Assembly: GCA_029449235.1 (NCBI GenBank)
Contig: JANATG010000017.1
Location: 264,001-328,000 of the forward strand
Length of the DNA stretch: 64,000 nucleotides
Direction: 5' to 3'
Origin: Linnemannia schmuckeri
Taxonomy: Eukaryota > Mortierellomycota > Mortierellomycetes > Mortierellales > Mortierellaceae
In this document: in pieces, positions 11,410 through 20,242 of the stretch
How the letters are laid out: every line of letters starts with the position of its first letter
Numbering within the stretch: position 1 is the stretch's first letter
Notes under the pieces: generated by a model
What the model saw: only the letters and a program-made list of their open reading frames with translations
Databases searched by the model: none
Told to the model about the DNA's origin: nothing
Translations under genes and position numbers: made by a program

Positions 11410-11691
11410 ATGTCAGCCGTCTGGGAACCTACAAGATCATCAGGCGCCAAGCCAGCCACCAGCAAGGATACAAGCACCTCAGACACCAAGCCAATCGCAG
11501 AATACACTAGATTATACGGCTATATTTACGTGAAGCTACCAGGAATGACAGACGCTGCCCAAGTGGCGATGGATCCGGATACCGGTAAACCGGTGGTCCT
11601 GGATAAGAAACTTAGGAAGGCCTACAAAGAAGTGCTTGCCGTCTGGGATACGTTGGAGAAAGTAGAAAATAGATCTTTGTCCCTCCTCTAA
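11410..11691 (+). CDS. Small orphan protein, 93 aa
   Basis: A short single-exon gene with a good TATA box. The first ~30 residues are Ser/Thr/Lys-rich and the rest is a compact region (YTRLYGYIYVKLPG, then a charged helix LDKKLRKAYKEVLAVW). No signal peptide or known motif is visible. It sits second in the row of plus-strand small genes and is followed about 225 bp later by antisense 28S fragment f2. Confidence 0.5.
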   Translation: MSAVWEPTRSSGAKPATSKDTSTSDTKPIAEYTRLYGYIYVKLPGMTDAAQVAMDPDTGKPVVLDKKLRKAYKEVLAVWDTLEKVENRSLSLL

Positions 11692-11916
11692 CTGTTCGCT
11701 AGTCTCCGCCTGAAAATTTACTCAAAATTGCAGTGGTGATTCAAATCCTTAAATAAGAATAAATGATCGAATCCATTCATGTGATACGAAGGTCAGTTGT
11801 GATTAGACGTTGTTATTCAATATCCATTCCTTTGATTTCCAATAGTCATAGTCCGCCATAAAAATCAATAAAATCTCAAAGCCTCCTGCGGAAAAAAAAA
11901 AAAAAAAAAAAAAGAA

Positions 11917-11943
11917 GCTATGTACGCTTGGCTGCCACAAGCT
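11917..11943 (-). repeat. 28S rRNA-derived fragment f2, antisense, with poly(A) tract
   Basis: The reverse strand reads AGCTTGTGGCAGCCAAGCG followed by TACATAGC, then a run of about 22 T (poly-A at 11891-11913 on the plus strand). It matches the first ~27 bases of the same LSU segment found in f1. The homopolymer run joined to the 28S match suggests a reverse-transcribed origin. Confidence 0.75.
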
Positions 11944-12058
11944 ACTTTCATTTTCATGTGCTTCTGAGACGGAGGAAAATTGGTAAGTGTCGTGGTGTAC
12001 CACATTTCCTAGAATGTTTCTCTAGTCACGTGATAATATCGACCCTTGATCGTTTTCT

Positions 12059-12985
12059 AGTGTCCCTTGATCTTTTGCAGTATCCCTTGATCTTTTGCAG
12101 TATCCCTTGATCTTTTGCAGTATCCCTTGATCTTTTGCAGTATCGCTTGATCTTTTCTAGCAACTCTTGATGTGGTCCCTTGATGTTGCCCATTGGCGTC
12201 GCTCATTAATGCTGTCTATTAGTGCTATTTTTTGATCTTCTCTTTTCTGAATGTCTTTGGTTTTTTCCAGCATCCCTTACTATTCATGCCAGTATCCGTT
12301 GCTATTCATGCCAGTATCTCTTGATCTTTTTCCACCATCCCTTGTTCTTTTTCCGCATTCCTTGATCTTTTTCCGCATTTCTTGATCTTTCCAGCAACCA
12401 TTGATGTTGTCCCTTGATGTTATCTTTGGTGGTGTCCTTTGATGTTGTCCCTTGATGTTGTCCCTTGATGTTGTCCCTTGATGTTACCCTTTGGTGTTGT
12501 ACCTTGGTGTTGTCCCTTGGTGTTGTCCCTTGGTGTTGTCCCTTGGTGTTGCCCTTTGGTGTTGTCGGTGGTGTTGTCGGTGGTGTTGTCGGTGGTGTTG
12601 TCGGTGGTGTTGTCGGTGGTGTTGTCGGTGGTGTTGTCGGTGGTGTTGTCGGTGGTGTTGTCGGTGGTGTTGTCGGTGGTGTTGTCGTTTGATCTTTTGC
12701 TGCTCTGAAATTCCCAACCCATCCTATCCCTTGGTTTCCTCACCCTTTTTTTCACCCCTTGGTTTTTTTCATCCCTTGTATCTCTGCCCTTGATCTTTTT
12801 CATGCCTTGGTTTTTGCTCATCCCTTGATCTTTTTTCATGCCTTGTTTTTTCCTCATCCTATATTCTTTTTTTTTAGCATCCCTTAAATTGGCGTCAACC
12901 CTTGATGCTGTCCCTTGATGTTGTCCATTGGTGCTGTCCCTTTGGCATTGTCATTTAGCGTTGCCCTTAGTACTGTCCCTTGATA
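12059..12985 (+). repeat. Minisatellite cluster (TTGATGTTGTCCC family)
   Basis: Several related arrays follow one another: ~20-bp TTTTGCAGTATCCCTTGATC units (12059-12152), TTGATGTTGTCCC units (12400-12565), about ten 12-bp GGTGTTGTCGGT units (12566-12689) and degenerate CATCCCTTGATCTTT units. A CACGTGA motif at about 12027 precedes the cluster. The same motif family occurs reversed at 36580-36800. The repeat frames are open but I do not regard them as coding. Confidence 0.85.
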
Positions 12986-13030
12986 TTGATGCGGTTCATT
13001 GGTCTCCTTCCTTCATACATCACTATCAAG

Positions 13031-13263
13031 GTAACCCTCTTCATGTATATAAAGAAGTCGCGCTTCCCCAGCGTCCCGTATCGCACGTTCAGTCCTACCT
13101 TAACACTCTGGCCTCGCAAAAAGCACACACAACACTCACAACAATCTCTACAAGAATCATTGTCAGCACCTTCGCAAGCGTCGCCCCACAAACGATCTCC
13201 ATCGCAGAACCCTCGCAAGAGCGCCACAGACCCCAGTCAAGAACGCTCATAAGAAGACCTCTC
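13031..13263 (+). promoter_or_regulatory. TATA box and untranslated exon (module A)
   Basis: ACCCTCTTCA followed by TATATAAAGAAGTCGC is the core. The ~210-base exon behind it has no ATG and ends at a GTAAGT donor (13264). It is similar in sequence and layout to module B at 36150-36410 on the minus strand and, for the first ~100 bp, to module C at 37085-37215. The intron would run to a TTTTAG acceptor at 13718, placing the 13736 coding region in exon 2. Confidence 0.65.
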
Positions 13264-13396
13264 GTAAGTCTAACTGGATTTTCGCGATTATACTTAAGGG
13301 GTGACAGATGTTATTCATAATGTTTCACGGGGGAGGGCTCGCGGCAGAATTATAGGAACGTTGTCAGTTCCACAATCGGTTCTACAAAACTGGACT

Positions 13397-13539
13397 CTAT
13401 GCGATGCAGATGCTATCCGTTAGTCCAGTGTCTATACAGTAAAGGAGACCATGTATTATTGTTATCTCTTATGAAGGGTTTGTTACCTATGCGATGCAGA
13501 TGCTATCCGTTAGTCCAGTGTCTATACAGTAAAGGAGAC
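13397..13539 (+). repeat. Perfect 53-bp direct repeat in the 5'UTR intron
   Basis: CTATGCGATGCAGATGCTAT through TAAAGGAGAC occurs at 13397-13449 and again, identical over 53 bp, at 13487-13539 (90-bp period). Both copies lie inside the predicted intron of the 13736 gene. Confidence 0.9.
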
Positions 13540-13735
13540 AAAGAACAACGAACAGCTTCTACCCCACATAAATACTACTCTAGAAGAACGATCGGCTACA
13601 CTACCATGACGTCATCATTCTGGAGGGTGCCACCAAATTTGTAACAATAACTAATCTAATTTGCTCTATCTGACCACATCACTCTAGCTACGACAGTTTC
13701 ACAATATTTTTATTTTAGCACACCTTGTTACGACG

Positions 13736-14140
13736 ATGAAATATCCTCTTCCTCTCATTGTTTTTCCAGTGTTAGCAGCAATTGTAAATGGTGCTCCTGT
13801 TCCAGGCTGTCTCAAAAGAGTTGCCGCGGAAGAGGTCAGATCCGATGCGCGTGAGGCAAAAACAACCAGCTTTGGAGATGACCAACATCCTAGAATATAT
13901 TGTGAGCAAGGCGGATTAGAAGCAGGGCAGCTTGCTGAAAGACAATTTCTTACTGGTGGATTTCCTGGTGGATATCCTGGTGTTTATCCTGGTGGATTTC
14001 CTGGTGTTTATCCTCCTGGAGATGTTTATGCACACCAACTACCCGCCAATACATTGGGAAGTGGCGACTGGGCTAATAAGAATGAAGTAAGACCTGGGCA
14101 AGAAGGAATATTTGCAAAAATCCTTAAAGGAGCGCTCTAG
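13736..14140 (+). CDS. Small secreted protein with Gly-Phe-Pro repeats, 134 aa
   Basis: A clear signal peptide (PLPLIVFPVLAAIVNGA) is followed by a 115-residue mature protein with two cysteines and a Gly/Pro/Tyr repeat block (GGFPGGYPGVYPGGFPG) at about residues 73-93. No enzyme motif is seen; the repeat resembles wall-associated or adhesive fungal proteins. Coding sequence is a single exon, but TATA module A and a 455-nt 5'UTR intron lie upstream. The arrangement matches the secreted protein gene at 35723-36013, suggesting shared promoter ancestry although the proteins differ. Confidence 0.7.
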   Translation: MKYPLPLIVFPVLAAIVNGAPVPGCLKRVAAEEVRSDAREAKTTSFGDDQHPRIYCEQGGLEAGQLAERQFLTGGFPGGYPGVYPGGFPGVYPPGDVYAHQLPANTLGSGDWANKNEVRPGQEGIFAKILKGAL

Positions 14141-14282
14141 TTCTTAAACAAACTTAATGATTAGTCCTAGTTAGTGGTATGAATACATATATGTCAAAAA
14201 AACAACTTAACAGAAAAGTTACATACATATATGCTGTTCTTCCTCTCCAGGATCATTATTCTTCCTTGCCAGGGACTCTATC

Positions 14283-14388
14283 TGTGTGTATCATTCTTTT
14301 AATGTGACCGTGACTTCCGAAAAAAAAATTGAAAATGAAAACAAACTACTAAACAAAAGGGGACTCTAGGCGATCTCTTGATCTCTAT
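14283..14388 (+). repeat. DIRS 1 left inverted terminal repeat
   Basis: This is the reverse complement of 18599-18704 with almost no differences, including CGGAAGTCACGGTCACATTA and AGATCGCCTAGAGTCCCC on the other arm. Confidence 0.9.
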
Positions 14389-14442
14389 CATTCTTTTTCA
14401 CGGCCGGAACACTCTCCCCGAATCTCTGAACGATCCTCCCCC

Positions 14443-15393
14443 ATGTCCCATGCACCCAATTCTACAACCCCTGAAGTCGATATCGACATTCATGCGACCC
14501 TTCGCCTTATGCAGGAGCAGATGCAGCAACAACAGCTCCTTTTACAACAGCAACAAGCAAGGATTCAACAACTGGAAGCCGAATCCATCGAACAGGACGG
14601 GAGACTGGTCTACAAGAACCCTCGAGCAACCCTCATCAAGCTTCGCCAGGAACTTCTCGAGGTCTACCCAGCCATTGGCGAGTCCAAGTTCTTCGACTCG
14701 GAGCTACCCAAGAACCACGACGTTTTCAACTGGAACGACTATCACTACACCGAGGGTATGGATTACAAACCTCCCCCGGTTTTGCAGCACTCTGAGGTAT
14801 CCCTCTCAGGCCCAGCCAAACGACACGAAAGCGATTTGGTATCGATCCAGGGATATTTGGCTCAATCGACCCGATTCTTCGACACCTACGCTTTTGAGAT
14901 CGTCGAAGACGGAGAAGAACAATCGGATTTCGGCAAAAAGATGCTTGGTTTCCTTAACACGGTACGCATCTCCACGGCTCACGACGCTTCCAGGATCAGT
15001 CGGATGCGAGAGAACCTTTACCTTGATGAGCTCGGCATCAAGCATGGAAATGACAAGGAGGAATCTCTTTTCACTTTGGAATCATTGGCTGCTAAAAAAG
15101 CAGCCGCGGACTTAGTTCGGAAGACGTACAAGGGGTACGAACCTCCAAAGGACAAAACCAAAAAACCTGACAACAAAACCAGCAAGGACAAGTCAGGATC
15201 AGGCGACAAACCCAAAGACCAACAGTCGGGCAAGTCGTACTCTAAGGACAAGTCAGGATATAAATCTGACAACGGCAAGTCGGGCTACAAGTCGGATGGA
15301 GGCAAGTCTGGTGGCAAGCCTCGTAACAAGTCTAGCGGCGGACAAGGCAGGAAGCAGTCAGACCAGGGAAACGACGGAGAGAAGTCGGATTAG
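14443..15393 (+). CDS. DIRS 1 gag-like protein, 316 aa
   Basis: An ATG-initiated frame with a Gln-rich coiled coil (residues ~20-45), a central folded region and a very basic Lys/Gly/Ser C-terminal tail. No zinc knuckle is seen. Its middle part is comparable in position to the gag of the second DIRS element. It probably packages element RNA. The end overlaps the start of the RT frame, which lies in the -1 frame. Confidence 0.75.
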   Translation: MSHAPNSTTPEVDIDIHATLRLMQEQMQQQQLLLQQQQARIQQLEAESIEQDGRLVYKNPRATLIKLRQELLEVYPAIGESKFFDSELPKNHDVFNWNDYHYTEGMDYKPPPVLQHSEVSLSGPAKRHESDLVSIQGYLAQSTRFFDTYAFEIVEDGEEQSDFGKKMLGFLNTVRISTAHDASRISRMRENLYLDELGIKHGNDKEESLFTLESLAAKKAAADLVRKTYKGYEPPKDKTKKPDNKTSKDKSGSGDKPKDQQSGKSYSKDKSGYKSDNGKSGYKSDGGKSGGKPRNKSSGGQGRKQSDQGNDGEKSD

Positions 15394-17486
15394 TAGGTGG
15401 TCGACTTCTCCAGTTTCAGGAGGCATGGAGGGAGATGACGGATTCGACGTGGGTCAACAACATCATCAAGTCGGGTTACAGCATCATCTTCGACCGACCC
15501 CCACCACTACGCCTACCACCACTGCACGATCCGTTCAATTCGCCGGAGGAACGGATAGCCATCGACGCAGAGGTCCGTTCTTTATTACAAAAAAGGGCTA
15601 TCGAAGGCTGCAGCGGGAAGGGATTCTACAGTCGTATCTTCACGATCCCCAAAAAGACAGGGGACCTACGTCCAGTGTTGAACTTGCGTCCGCTCAACCA
15701 GTTCTTGACAGCACCAAAGTTCAGGATGGAAACCCTCACCAATGTTTGCAGGATGCTCAAACCCAACGATTGGCTTACGAGTATCGACCTCAGCGACGCC
15801 TTCCTGCACGTGGCAGTACACCCGGCATCTCGCAAGTACCTCCGCTTCAGATGGGGGGCGGCATTGTACCAATTCCGAACTCTGCCTTTCGGACTTTCAC
15901 TTTCCCCCTTCGTATTCACAAAAATCGTTCGTCCGATTCTCAAGTGGGCAAGGGAGAAAGGGATCAGGATCTCGGCATATCTAGACGACATCCTGATTGC
16001 AGCCAGGACCAAGGAGGAGGCCAAGGAGCATACTCGTCTGGTTCAGGAGCAACTAGAAAAACTCGGCTTTCTCATCAAGGAGGCCAAGTCAACACTCGAT
16101 CCAACCCAATGTATCGACCATCTTGGGTTCAGGATCAACACAGCCAATATGTCACTCTCGGTGCCAAGGTCAAAGGTCCGCGACCTGCGCAGGGAGGCGG
16201 AGAAGATGATCAGGGCAGGAACCATTCAGCTTCGACGGCTGGCGGCATTTATCGGGAAGGCGATTGTGAGAAGTATGGGGTCTGTAGTCAACGAGAAGAA
16301 AGAGTTGTTTCTTTATTTTACACCACTGAGTGGTATTTAACCACGATTGTGACAAATGATCACGGAGGTGATAATAAATAACAGAAGTGGTAATTATCAC
16401 GGAGGTGATGATTAACCACGGAGGTGAATACACTTCTTCGTTAAATAAAAAGACGGGGTAAAATGAAAATAAAAACCCCGTACCGCAACAATTGCGATGA
16501 CAGTGGCAGTCTTTCCGGCTCGACTAAGGACGAGGAATCTGATTCAGGTTCAGAATGCAGCTCTGGCCAAGAAATGCAAGTGGACGGACCCGATTACGTT
16601 GGACACGGCGGCACTGGAGAATCTCAACTGGTGGCGGTCTCACCTATCGGACTGGAACGGCCAGGGATTCCTACCTCAGATGACGGATATCGACGTATAC
16701 ACGGACGCCTCGGAGGAGGCATACGGGATTGTGATCGATGGCGAGGAGATGTCCAGGACATGGAGCGCATCGGAACAACCACACCACATCAACTGGAAGG
16801 AACTGCGAGTCATTTGGCACTTGGTCCACCTCCCAGCAATGATCGGGAAAACCATTCATGTTATTTGCGACAACATGACCACCATTGCCCAAATCAACAA
16901 GTTTGGCGGGACTCGATCTCAACCGTTACTCGACCTAACGACCAAGATATGGGACTACTGCATGGCGACGGGCACAAGACTCAAGACAACATATGTTCCC
17001 TCACAGTTCAATCCAGCAGATGCACCCTCCAGGAGGATGGTGACACAATTGGAGTGGTCGATCGACACGCGATTCTTCCAACACCTCGAGTCGACATGGG
17101 GTCGCCACCACATCGACTTATTCGCAACAGCCGCAAACGCCAAGGTTCCTCGATACATCTCATGGAAGCAGGAGGAGACGGCTTGGAGCCAGGACGCATT
17201 CAACAGCTGCTGGTCCAACATGAACAGAGTCTATGCATGTCCACCATGGTCTCTGATCAGCAGGGTCCTTCAGAAGATCAAGCAGGACAAGGCCAAGGCA
17301 ACAGTCATCACTCCGTACTGGACGAGCGCACTCTGGTACCCTACGATCACGGCCATGTCGGTCGACAAGCCTCTACGAATTCCGAGGGGCCAAGTCTTGC
17401 CAGCACCAGGGAACAGCCCACACATCCTCGAGAAGAATCCAATGTGGTCGCTCTCAGCATGGAACGTCGACGGCAACAAGCAGTAG
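15384..17486 (+). pseudogene. DIRS 1 reverse transcriptase-RNase H, split by an LTR
   Basis: The frame carries the DIRS RT start region (GGRLLQFQEAW), RT motifs (LPFGLSLSPFVF, YLDD), RNase H (VYTDAS and a later ICDNMTT) and the DIRS-specific downstream region with DLFATA and CPPWS, often compared with a methyltransferase fold. The first ATG (15435) comes after the conserved RT start, so translation probably enters from gag by frameshifting or by non-AUG initiation. A 224-bp solo LTR plus a 4-bp duplication sits between GKAI and AMTVA at 16267-16494. The insert is 228 nt, a multiple of three, but brings stop codons, so the frame is broken. The rest is intact, so the insertion is recent. Confidence 0.85.
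16267..16490 (+). mobile_element. Solo LTR family 1, 224 bp, with 4-bp target duplication
   Basis: The sequence begins TGAGAAG, ends CCGCAACA (TG...CA) and is flanked by ATTG on both sides (16263-16266 and 16491-16494). It contains AATAAA-like signals before a GC hairpin (GGGGT...ACCCC). Removing it with one ATTG restores the DIRS RT frame. Truncated relatives lie at 2926-3138 and 37340-37394. Confidence 0.85.
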
Positions 17487-18460
17487 ACAGGGGAGCAGGA
17501 GCGGGAGTCCTGACCAAGTTATTTGACTCGAAGGCAGCCCAAACACGCTACAAGAAACGAATGCCAGGGCAACAAGCATTTATTCGATGGATGCAGGAAC
17601 ACGATCGCGACCCACTTACCCCATCGGCCATGGACCTCATGAACTTTCTCGACTATGGACTCGAGGAGAAGAAGTGGAAACTTACAACAGTTAAAACTTA
17701 CAAGTCGGCGATCCTTCAGCTCTTTCCCGTCAAGCTGCAACTGGAGATCAAGGAGGACGAACTCTTCAAAGACTTCTCAAAGGTGATGGGCGCGGGCACC
17801 TTCAAGCGACTCCACAACGCCACAGTGGATCTGACCCCGGTCTTGTCCTATCTTCAAGAACTCGGAGATAACCATAACATGGACATCACGAACCTCACCG
17901 CCAAGACATGCTTCCTCCTGGCTACATGCGGTCTTCTGCGCCCGGACGACCTAAAATGCACAGATGTATCCCAGTGCAAGATCAACAAGGGCGATCTAGA
18001 GCTAGTGGTCGTATTCCCCAAGGAAAAACGAAATGGCCAAATGATCATCAAGACCGTTGTCATCAAGCCACACCCGGTCGAGTTCTTTTGCCCAGTCAAG
18101 GCCTATGTCGAGTATCGGCGACGCACTCAGGATCAGGACCGATTTGCCAGTAGATCGCACCCTAAGGACGAGACGACGATCTATACGCCGCTCATGCGAC
18201 AGCTGAGGCGAGCCAATCTAGGATTAACCACCGATGGAATCCGCAACTACATCAAAGAGATCATGCTGCTGCTGCCACAAGACGAGACCCAGCCACCATA
18301 CAAGGCCCGAGCGGTGGGCACTACCGCCGCGCTAAAGAAGGGGATCCCAGTGGACGACGTTGTCACGCACGGCAACTGGTCATCCCCAGTCATTGTTGAA
18401 GCGTTCTACAGGATTTCACGGTCCTTAGCAAGCAACTTCACCACAGCCATTCTTTCCTAA
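17459..18460 (+). CDS. DIRS 1 tyrosine recombinase, 333 aa
   Basis: The first ATG after the RT frame's last conserved motif gives 333 aa, overlapping the RT frame by 28 nt. The frame itself is open far upstream, right through the RNase H region. Catalytic features: Arg161 in CGLLRPDDL, Trp307 in HGNWSS and Tyr317 in EAFYRIS. The expected His-x-x-Arg box reads YKARAVG, so Arg is present but His is not obvious. The enzyme would integrate the circular DNA copy. Sequence is otherwise undamaged. Confidence 0.85.
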   Translation: MERRRQQAVDRGAGAGVLTKLFDSKAAQTRYKKRMPGQQAFIRWMQEHDRDPLTPSAMDLMNFLDYGLEEKKWKLTTVKTYKSAILQLFPVKLQLEIKEDELFKDFSKVMGAGTFKRLHNATVDLTPVLSYLQELGDNHNMDITNLTAKTCFLLATCGLLRPDDLKCTDVSQCKINKGDLELVVVFPKEKRNGQMIIKTVVIKPHPVEFFCPVKAYVEYRRRTQDQDRFASRSHPKDETTIYTPLMRQLRRANLGLTTDGIRNYIKEIMLLLPQDETQPPYKARAVGTTAALKKGIPVDDVVTHGNWSSPVIVEAFYRISRSLASNFTTAILS

Positions 18461-18470
18461 CTCTGGATCC

Positions 18471-18568
18471 ACAGATAGAGTCCCTGGCAAGGAAGAATAA
18501 TGGATAGCGATGCCGAATAACATGACGGCTAAAGCCTATTATTCGACACCGCCAGGGACTCTAGATGT
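18471..18568 (+). repeat. DIRS 1 internal complementary region
   Basis: ACAGATAGAGTCCCTGG..ATAATG is complementary to the left end of the element, and GGATAGCG to CTAGATGT is complementary to the right end. The junction ATAATG/GGATAG shows the order of the joined circle. Confidence 0.9.
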
Positions 18569-18598
18569 CCCGCCCAACCCTCCCTTTCTAGCAAGTAG

Positions 18599-18704
18599 AT
18601 AGAGATCAAGAGATCGCCTAGAGTCCCCTTTTGTTTAGTAGTTTGTTTTCATTTTCAATTTTTTTTTTCGGAAGTCACGGTCACATTAAAAGAATGATAC
18701 ACAC
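18599..18704 (+). repeat. DIRS 1 right inverted terminal repeat
   Basis: Reverse complement of 14283-14388. The further right end (to 18772) pairs with the internal complementary region. Confidence 0.9.
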
Positions 18705-18938
18705 ACATCTAGAGTCCCTGGCGGTGTCGAATAATAGGCTTTAGCCGTCATGTTATTCGGCATCGCTATCCACAGGCCATGCGATTAGACTCGATGGCGA
18801 GAGACAGTCACAACTGAGAAATTCAGAGTGGTCCGCTGTTATTCTCCAGATACAGCGTGTGATGATGCCAGTTTGACGCATAAGTGTAGCACACCAGTTA
18901 AACGCGTCAACTATAGTCTAGAGAGAGAGTAAAGAAAA

Positions 18939-19010
18939 TAGATTTATTCGAAAGAACAACATCTCTCTCTCTTTCTCGGGGCATAACTTAAGGGCCTTTC
19001 ATTAAGACGG
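18939..19010 (+). repeat. 28S 3'-end and spacer fragment (f10)
   Basis: TAGATTTATTCGAAAGAACA and CATCTCTCTCTCTTTCT match the end of the 28S-derived block and its 3' spacer at 35270-35316, followed by a similar TTTCATTAAG. It contains the 28S terminus only, not the ATAACTGG end. A CA/CT-rich stretch follows to about 19130. Confidence 0.7.
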
Positions 19011-19544
19011 ATGACGGTCAAGGGTTCGATAAAGTAGACAGGCAGAACAAGTCAGCGCCGTGGGGTTTGCTTGCGTGGGCTCAAGAGAACGAGTCCCCCC
19101 CCCCCCTCTCTCTCTCACACACACACACACAAAAAGAGACTGGAAAAAAAAGGCGTGCCCCAGCCAGGTAAATCAAGTCTGTGCTATCCTCGTGTCATGT
19201 TCAATTCCCCTCTTTAATCATCCTTCCAATCCACATTCACTTGCATCAAAAAAACCGAGAAAACCTTAACATCCTATCCCTCTCAAGCCCATTACCCATT
19301 CATTCTGTCGCAATCAAATCCATCCCCCATCCATCCAATCAGCAGATCATGCCCAATTTCATACTATCCATTTGAGGCTACATCTCCTTCGAGAGTACAT
19401 GACCTCGTATATTGGGAGGTGAAGGAGAGCAAGCCTGCTGTGCCAAACAAATTTATTGATAAATAAGAGAGTTTGAGCAGTGTTTAAAAAATTGTGTTGA
19501 AGGAAGAGCGAGAGAGAAGGACAATGGGATGTGAGCACAGCGCC
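19011..19544. other. Intergenic, no gene recognised
   Basis: A C run, (CT)n and (CA)n near 19097-19130, then AT-rich sequence. A GAGAACGAGTCC-like purine-rich block gives no coding signal. Confidence 0.4.
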
Positions 19545-19823
19545 TTAGGTACCGCACTCCCTGGGAGTACCGATACACTCAGCAACCACACAATCACACC
19601 ATTGACTACAGACAGAGTTGTACACGCGATAACCGAGGTGTCCTGTGTGAGTACTGCAATTATATCCGTAATGTCGGAAACATCCATCTGTCATCACGTT
19701 GTCGCCATTGCAATCCATCTCGTATCGGAATCTCACAGCCTGCGGGACTGTCATGTTGGCGGGGAAACTTCTCACCAGCATCCCAAGCGTCCCGATAAGA
19801 CTAAGGATTGGTATTAATTGCAT
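19545..19823 (-). CDS. Small secreted cysteine-rich protein, 92 aa
   Basis: Signal peptide (LIPILSLIGTLGMLVRS) then a mature part with eight cysteines (DC, GC, NC, VC, WC, DC, EC, EC), enough for four disulphides. This is a typical effector or antimicrobial-like layout, but I do not recognise a family. Its ATG lies inside the last exon of the 99-aa gene just upstream on the same strand, overlapping by 23 nt in a different frame. Confidence 0.6.
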   Translation of the reverse strand: MQLIPILSLIGTLGMLVRSFPANMTVPQAVRFRYEMDCNGDNVMTDGCFRHYGYNCSTHTGHLGYRVYNSVCSQWCDCVVAECIGTPRECGT

Positions 19824-20242
19824 GTCTCACAGCTCTGGCAAGCCTAAACCAGTTCTCGTCGGGCGATGCGAAGATTATTGCTGTAACGTTGCCTGTTGGA
19901 AAATATTAACCAGGGTGTTATTGAAAGTATAAGGAAAGTGGAATAACAAAACAAAAGAGAGAGATCTGTTTAATTCAGGGACGAAGAGTCGTCATGCACT
20001 CTTCGTTCCCTATGTACACGTGATTATAACTCACCTTCAGTCCCAGAAAAGAGTGGGGGGTCTCCTCGATTTTGGAAGTCCACTACTATAGCTCTCTGGA
20101 GTTCCTCGGATCTGTTTTCTTGGATGAATCTTACGACGCGAACAGGTGTAGGCACGTATATATTTACAAGAATGAAATCCAGTGTGATAGTCCTGTTGTG
20201 ATGTAAAAGGTTGAGATAGGGAGCCCTTTCTTCCCAAGTCAT
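19801..20242 (-). CDS. Small two-exon orphan protein, 99 aa
   Basis: Exon 1 is 20242-20035 (MTWEERAPYLN start, ending TCTGGGACTGAAG at a GTGAGT donor). Exon 2 is 19892-19801 after a CCAACAG acceptor. The junction keeps the frame and gives FSGTEG-NVTAIIFASP with a C-terminal helix rich in Arg/Ala. No domain is recognised. An AT-rich TATAAAAA is only 6 bp before the ATG, too close for a normal TATA box, so the true transcript start is uncertain. The stop overlaps the start of the secreted 92-aa frame, so both could be on one transcript. Confidence 0.5.

Larger units (their letters stand above)
14254..18772 (+). mobile_element. DIRS-type retrotransposon 1, full length
   Basis: Gag, reverse transcriptase/RNase H and tyrosine recombinase frames lie between inverted termini (14283-14388 against 18599-18704). 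An internal complementary region (18471-18568) matches both outer ends: its left half is complementary to 14254-14290 and its right half to about 18707-18772. This is the defining DIRS layout, in which the internal region templates joining of the ends into a circle. There is no target duplication, as expected. The element is interrupted by a solo LTR at 16267-16490. Confidence 0.9.

Noticed and set aside
12420..12857. Long minus-strand frame rich in Thr-Asp-Asn-Thr and plus-strand Val/Gly or Cys-Arg-Trp frames
   Set aside because: They are translations of the 12-bp minisatellite; all frames are open because the repeat lacks stops.
15296..16381. Plus-strand 361-codon frame across the RT region of DIRS 1
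   Set aside because: It overlaps the true RT frame and shows no domain; I report it only as part of the open recombinase frame.
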